Assembly: GCF_004359215.1 (NCBI RefSeq)
Contig: NC_090613.1
Coordinates: 716,444 to 749,984 of the forward strand
DNA: 33,541 nt
From: Bremia lactucae
Taxonomy: Eukaryota > Oomycota > Peronosporomycetes > Peronosporales > Peronosporaceae
Reading direction: 5' to 3'
Shown here: positions 28,901-33,541 of the stretch, piece by piece
Position numbering within the stretch: the stretch's first letter is position 1
Layout: each line of letters begins with the position of its first letter
Notes under the pieces: generated by a model
What the model was told of the DNA's origin: nothing
The model's database searches: none
Seen by the model: only the letters and a program-made list of their open reading frames with translations
Translations under genes and position numbers: made by a program

Positions 28901-29715
28901 TACGGGCGGCCAGTTCCCGATTCTGATGTGAAAGTCCAAATCAACTTTCGTGCAGGCAGGCGCCTTAGAAAAACATCAAGCCGCGATGTGCCGAGGATTA
29001 GTGGAAAAGTACTTTCCAGCTCTCAAAAGGGAGTAATAAAGAAAAGGCACTGGCATTGGCAAGACAATGAGAAGATCCCCCCTAAGCATCTTGAAGTTTG
29101 CCGATTGCAATCGGGTTAATCCGTACGAAGTCGTGAAAATCTTGATGTTTGTGCATCATTTCCCGATAATGGTTGCTTGTGTCACCTGCTGTTTAGGGTC
29201 GAAGCGGCGTCAAAGGCTGTGCCGGAAATGGGCGGAAAAGCGGTCGAGATATCGACCGCTAACGCAGGGAATACGAGTGTGGGCTGCCGTTCATCGAAAA
29301 GGCACCTATTGGGATCGGTCCAGAGGAGGTGGAGCGTCACCACACGAAGCGTGTGCCATACGCCACATACCACTTCGGCGCTGTCAGCCCACGCATCACG
29401 CACTCTCAGTTTCTGTGCGAGCACAATGCTCAACTATGTCGCACGGGTGTGGAAGAAAGAAGCAACCAGCTGCTGTACATGTTCCCAGAGCCGGGCTGCA
29501 AGAGTGCATTTGAAGAAAAAGTGTTGTTTCGTATCGATTGCGGTGCAGCATTTACTCACGCAATATTGGATACGAGGGTTGTATGCCTCCAAATACCAGA
29601 TTCGCGAGCGCACAGGCAAAAGTCGAAACGCGAGATGGAATTGCAGGCCCTCGAACACTGGTAGCAGGATCTGACGTAGAAGCTTGTTGATTTTTACGTA
29701 CGCCGTGATATGCCT
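28901..29715 (-). pseudogene. LINE ORF2 zinc-binding (zf-RVT-like) and C-terminal tail
   Basis: Minus-strand end of a LINE ORF2. The open stretch in 29434-29955 contains FRLLPVRSRIWYLEAYNPRI and then a Cys/His cluster (C..KCC...DTKQHFFFKC...ARLW), the zf-RVT signature. 29182-29433 continues with VWHTLRVVTLHLLWTDPNRC, the hydrophobic/W/R-N tail typical of these proteins. Frameshifts separate the parts. No clear poly(A) tail (T run on +) marks the 3' end, so the boundary near 28900 is approximate. Confidence 0.7.
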
Positions 29716-30748
29716 GCCTCCAACGCGCTGGGATTGTATCGTCTCCAGATGCGGTTTCTTCGGCAATTCTGGTATCTCTACGATACTAAGGAGCGCAGGC
29801 CGCGGTATCAAGGGAACGAAGCGCACCTTGCCGCCGTTGTGACATCCCAGATGTGGAAGAATCGAAAGCGCATCGCGTGCGGTAGGCAGAACCAGCTGTT
29901 TTGCTCTAAGACGCTCGACGATCTGTGAGCTTTCTTGTGTAAGACTTGTGGCCAATGTAACTGTCGTCTAGGTGTCACATCGGGAAGCGTGAAGTGGAGA
30001 TGGCGCATGACAAAGTCCTGCTGCGACGGCCAGGCCAATCGGCGCGCATGAACTCTGCAAGCGATCGCAGCCGATAGACACTCGACACGTGCAGCCTGAA
30101 GGCCCGCTGTGGCCCAGCAACCATGCCAATACACCGTCGTTGCGCTGTTAGTGGTAGCCCGTCGTGGCAGCTCGAATTGGAGCTCTGAGTCCGAGTTGTA
30201 CCAGACGGGCTGGCGTAGGCCGGACCATGCACGCTCTTCATTAGGAAGGTCATTTCACGTGATACCTCACCGGATCTTTTATCTCCATGTCCTTTCGTCT
30301 TCCACCAGGGTGAGGTCAGTTCCCACATGATCATGCCACCATGGCGGACTGGAGACACCACGAGGAACGCGAGGGCGTGGCTATTGCCCCGCCCTCGCGT
30401 TCCTCGTGGTGTCTTCAGTCCGTAGCGAAGAAGAATTAGTTTTAGCAGCTCACAGATCGCTGTCGTCCAGTTCTTGCCCCTCCATATTCACCGCACGCAT
30501 GAATTGCAGAAGCAGCCGAAGACGCTGGTATTTGAGAGATGCTGCCAGGTTTGGGATCCCGAGATCACCCTCAGCCGCGTAATGGTACAAGATTTTTTTT
30601 AAATCAACTGGATGTGCAATACATCCCGGTCATGCTTCCTTAGCTTAAACCGGTTTAGCATCGATTACCAGCGCTTTATCATCGGTGTCGGTATAGGCAC
30701 GTCCTGGGTATAATGCCACAAGCACGACAGCATTATCGTTTGAGCGAC
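29716..30748 (-). pseudogene. LINE ORF2 region between RT and zinc-binding domain
   Basis: The minus strand carries broken coding here (for example 29975-30361 and parts of 29434-29955), bridging RT and the C-terminal zinc-binding region. An almost perfect 33-bp-arm hairpin at 30345-30422 interrupts it. No named domain is recognisable, and coding is inferred from position. Confidence 0.5.
30345..30422. repeat. Inverted repeat (hairpin), 33-bp arms
   Basis: Arms 30345-30377 and 30390-30422 match at 32 of 33 positions with a 12-base loop. The arms carry ACACCACGAGGAACGCGAGG and its reverse complement. It lies within LINE sequence and could be a template-switch product or a foldback assembly artefact. 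Confidence 0.9.
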
Positions 30749-31880
30749 TTAGAGTCGACCACGAAGCGTCCGCGCACGCCGATACCACATTTTGAAGCCA
30801 TCGTAGGACCGTTGCTCAAGTAAGCCCACTAGGGCATTGAGCAACAGACAGTTGGCCAAACGGGATGCCGAGGTACTTCGCTGTGTCCGTCCAACCGAGC
30901 ACCTGCACCCGTGGCAGCATTGAATAGTCGTGTGATCTGTTGAGTGCCAGTAGCACGGACTTGAACATGTTAATCTTTGCACTAGAGCGTTTGCAGTCCT
31001 CATCCACAATCTCAACCTGCGCCTGCAAGCTAGGTATCGAGTTACCTAGAAGAGTCGAGTCGTCGGCAAAGATGTGCTCGTTGCGGTGTGGTCTGCGTTC
31101 AGGCACACGCAGTATTCTTCGTGGGACCGCAACATATTGCCAATAGGCTCGATCGTTAGGATGGGGAAAAGAGCAGACAAAGGGTCCCATTGTTTCAATC
31201 CTCACGTCGGAGAGAGCTAACTGGATCTTCTGGTTGATGATCAGGTGTGCTTAGGGGTCGGTATACAGTAGTTTGATCTACCGAGCAAACTCATAGCCGA
31301 GATACATTCTCTCGAGCAGCCGAAACATATAGTCCCAATTGGCTCAATCGAACGCCTTCTCGCAATCCAAGAATATCTCGTACGCCTCGTCATCGAGGCT
31401 TGTCACGAGGACTTGCAGATCGGTAAGAAACGTACATGATGATGGATCTACCTTTGGCAAAGCCTTTATGTTCCGGGTGAATCAAGTCTGGGACCACGTT
31501 CTGTAGCCGGTATGCTAGCGCCTTAGACAGGATCTTGACTTCAAGTTGTACTATGGCAATGGGTCGGTAGATCCCAGATTCTGCTCGCGAACCCTTCTTA
31601 TGAAGAAGAACAACCGCTGATTTACGCAGCGACAGAAGCAGCATGCCACGGTGAATCACGTCGTAGAACCCGATACTTAAGAGCTCACCAAAACGGCAGG
31701 AGCTGACGACGCTTTCATGTGCCGTATGGCACTCGACAAGTCAGCTGCTGTGACCGGTGCGTCTAAAACGTCACGATCAATGTCCGAGACAAAGTGGATG
31801 ATGGAGTCAAGTAGCTTGCGCTGCAGCACATCATCCGGTGAAAGCCGTTTCCCTCGCGGACTGCGAGGGTCGTCCATCTT
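30749..31880 (-). pseudogene. LINE (non-LTR) reverse transcriptase
   Basis: The RT domain of a non-LTR retrotransposon. In order on the minus strand: SAVVLLHKKGSRAESGIYRP and VQLEVKILSKALAYRLQNVV (31390-31659), then LDDEAYEIFLDCEKAFD with the first catalytic Asp, followed by a TGA at 31344-31346 where Trp is expected. The FADD catalytic box is at 31059-31070 (HIFADDSTLLGNS), followed by LGWTDTAKYLGIPFG. An upstream stretch at 31677-31877 (AADLSSAIRHMKASSAPA) precedes the RT fingers. Stops and frameshifts make it inactive. Confidence 0.88.
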
Positions 31881-33060
31881 GGATCCTGAGTGCTAAAAAC
31901 GGTGCGAAATCTCGAGAGGGTTTGTGGATACAGAGCAACACGGTGTCATAACATCGTCAATCGAAAATCGTCTCGATATCGTTTCCAATGGACGAAAGAA
32001 GTGTTTGGTCGATTTCTCAGAGATGGCCGCTTGGAAGTCAAGCGCGGTGTCCTGGTTGTACTGGTTCGACCGTGTGTTTGATCTCCTTATAATTTTGCAT
32101 GGCTTTATCGAAGTGCTTTTGGGATGAGTCAATGGACCCATCACGATTCCGAGCGACGGCACGATCCAGATGTATCCGAGCGTTTTCTTTAGCTTGAAGG
32201 TCCTGTGCTCGAACTTCTTCATCACAGCTTGAATTTGGGCCTCGATGTTCACTTTTCATGTCTTCCAGGCTTTACCAGGGTTCGACGCAGTGCCCAGCGT
32301 ATCCCGGATTAGCTCGGCTTCTTTTGCGATTGCTGACACCACTACAGGGTACTCCAGCAAATAGCGATAATTTCTCCAGTATCTATGACCATGCAACTGG
32401 GAACCAGACCGTAAATTGACACTGTGAGCAAGGTGATCTCCAGTATGCGTCGGTACAAAGTTCTTGGATGCTGCGTAGAAAAGGACTCTGACAGCAGGAT
32501 GTAATCCAAATTGTTCTTCCGTGAAAGCGGACCAGTAAACACACGCGTGGTGTCAAAGTGAATCCGCCATGCATCAACGACTCCCAACTTTTCCAGCCTT
32601 TAAGGACATCTGGACCGGCTGGAGCTGTATCTCAAGTCTAGGGGAGTGTTGAGATCGCCAAAAATAAGGTGGGTCGCTTGATTATCGAACTCCTCTGTGG
32701 CCAAGCTTTAGAAAGAGTGTTGCTTCCTTGTTGATGAACTGCTGCGTAAACGCTGTGAATTTTAAGGCGCACCCTCAACCATCACCTTAACGCCGACGTA
32801 GCGTCCTGCGACAGAAATCTGGGGATCTCGACCGCCGAGTCGAAGCCAAGAAAGTCGGATTGCAGAACGGTGAGCACGCCACTGCTACATCCACGTGTCA
32901 GTCGTTGAAGCTGAGAGTTGAAATTATTCACAAAGACCTTGTGCTTGAAGCTCGAGTCAAGCTAAAACTTGAAATTAGCGAGATGCTTAAGGTCGCCAAA
33001 TTGGACCTCTTGGATACATAAGACAGAGTACTTTGAGTGTATGCTCTGGATAAAGTGTTT
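31881..33060 (-). pseudogene. LINE apurinic-type endonuclease and linker
   Basis: The N-terminal part of the same ORF2. Endonuclease motifs read on the minus strand are CIQEV (catalytic Glu codon at 33007-33009), FGDLN (GDLN codons at 32648-32659) and VDAWRIHFDTTRVFTGPLSR then LDYILLSES at 32480-32580. This order (QE, GDLN, LDYIL) is that of the exonuclease-endonuclease-phosphatase fold that nicks target DNA for LINE insertion. 31881-32340 is the less conserved linker before RT. The 5' end is cut by an LTR-B copy starting at 33064, and ORF1 is not visible. Confidence 0.8.
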
Positions 33061-33063
33061 CTC

Positions 33064-33541
33064 TGTAGGCGGGCACGTCGTAATGCGGCCACGCTCTACT
33101 TAGGCACACACCCTAGCACAGCGAGGAAGCGGTTAAACCTGCTTCTCTTGCGTGCAGTGAGGCAGTTGTGGTGGGCGCATTAGCGACCTCACCTGACACA
33201 CTAAGGACTCTGGTTAAGTGTCGTCACGGGAGCGGTAATCCGTCTCCTCGTGCGCACTTACCAAGTAGGAAGTAGTTTTCAGACTGATTTATATGTAATA
33301 TAATTAAATACAAATACCTGTTTTTACCAATTAAAATTTTATCTCTATAGATATCATTTAATATGTATTGCGAGCGTATCATTATAGATACCTCGCGTAA
33401 CGGATGACGCTAGCCGTCATCACGAATGACGCTGGGCGTCATCCCTCCTAATATGATTCACCCATGTGCATCACATTCACAAGGGTTGGTCACAAATGTG
33501 CACCACACCCGAGTGTTGGGTCTAATTACTATTATTTAGTA
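33064..33541 (-). mobile_element. LTR, family B, copy 3 (runs off the window)
   Basis: On + it begins TGTAGGCGGGCACGTCG and matches copies 1 and 2 through CGTAACGGATGACGC and the GGTTGGTCACAAATGTG block to GGGTCTAATT. It contains two adjacent palindromes (GATGACG/CGTCATC at 33403-33421; ATGACG/CGTCAT at 33426-33442). The U3 end lies outside the window. Its inner edge abuts the 5'-truncated LINE. Confidence 0.8.

Overview
The window looks like a gene-poor, repeat-packed stretch of an oomycete genome, most likely a downy mildew. Three observations support this. First, an 18S-ITS1-5.8S-ITS2 segment has an oomycete-type 5.8S and an ITS2 stretched by about 186-bp tandem repeats, as described for several downy mildew genera such as Plasmopara and Bremia. 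Second, two Crinkler-type (CRN-like) effector genes carry a ubiquitin-like header followed by a P-loop NTPase. Third, there is dense Ty3/gypsy and LINE debris. I cannot name the species from the sequence alone.

Layout. 1-2641: a decayed minus-strand Ty3/gypsy element (gag, protease, protease-RT linker) ending in a truncated LTR. 2148-3209: two 454-bp solo LTRs in opposite orientation, each with its own 5-bp target duplication; the first sits inside the gag. 3290-11110: a large inverted duplication. Each arm holds a WD40-like gene remnant and a divergently oriented CRN-like gene (intact at 4131-5939 on +; 8624-10274 on -, running into a 641-bp assembly gap). A third copy of the WD40-like remnant (7610-7982) meets the gap from the other side. 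11315-15215: a scrambled Ty3/gypsy element (LTR, gag, then pol) in which the RT gene is split by an internal inversion. 15217-18200: an orphan rDNA piece (spacer with about 90-bp subrepeats, 18S with a large internal deletion, ITS1, 5.8S, long ITS2) with no 28S. 18380-20110: a plus-strand LINE-like C-terminal remnant. 20322-21880: two LTRs of different families separated by a spacer with a 46-bp tandem repeat. 21998-25327: a plus-strand gag joined tail to tail to a minus-strand pol (RT start, integrase). 25328-28415: an LTR fragment, an unassigned degenerate coding stretch, an integrase C-terminus with chromodomain (+) and an integrase core (-). 28900-33060: a minus-strand LINE ORF2 (endonuclease, RT, zinc-binding tail). 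33064-33541: an LTR running off the window.

Functionally, the only apparently intact protein-coding gene is the CRN-like gene at 4131-5939; its inverted partner may also be intact within the gap. Everything else is mobile-element or rDNA debris. The most interesting signals are the CRN inverted pair, whose N-terminal headers have diverged sharply while the NTPase bodies stayed almost identical; the shared WD40-like remnants that mark the duplication history; the readable inversion inside the RT gene; and the orphan, internally deleted rDNA unit. No CRISPR array, tRNA gene or bacterial-type operon was seen.
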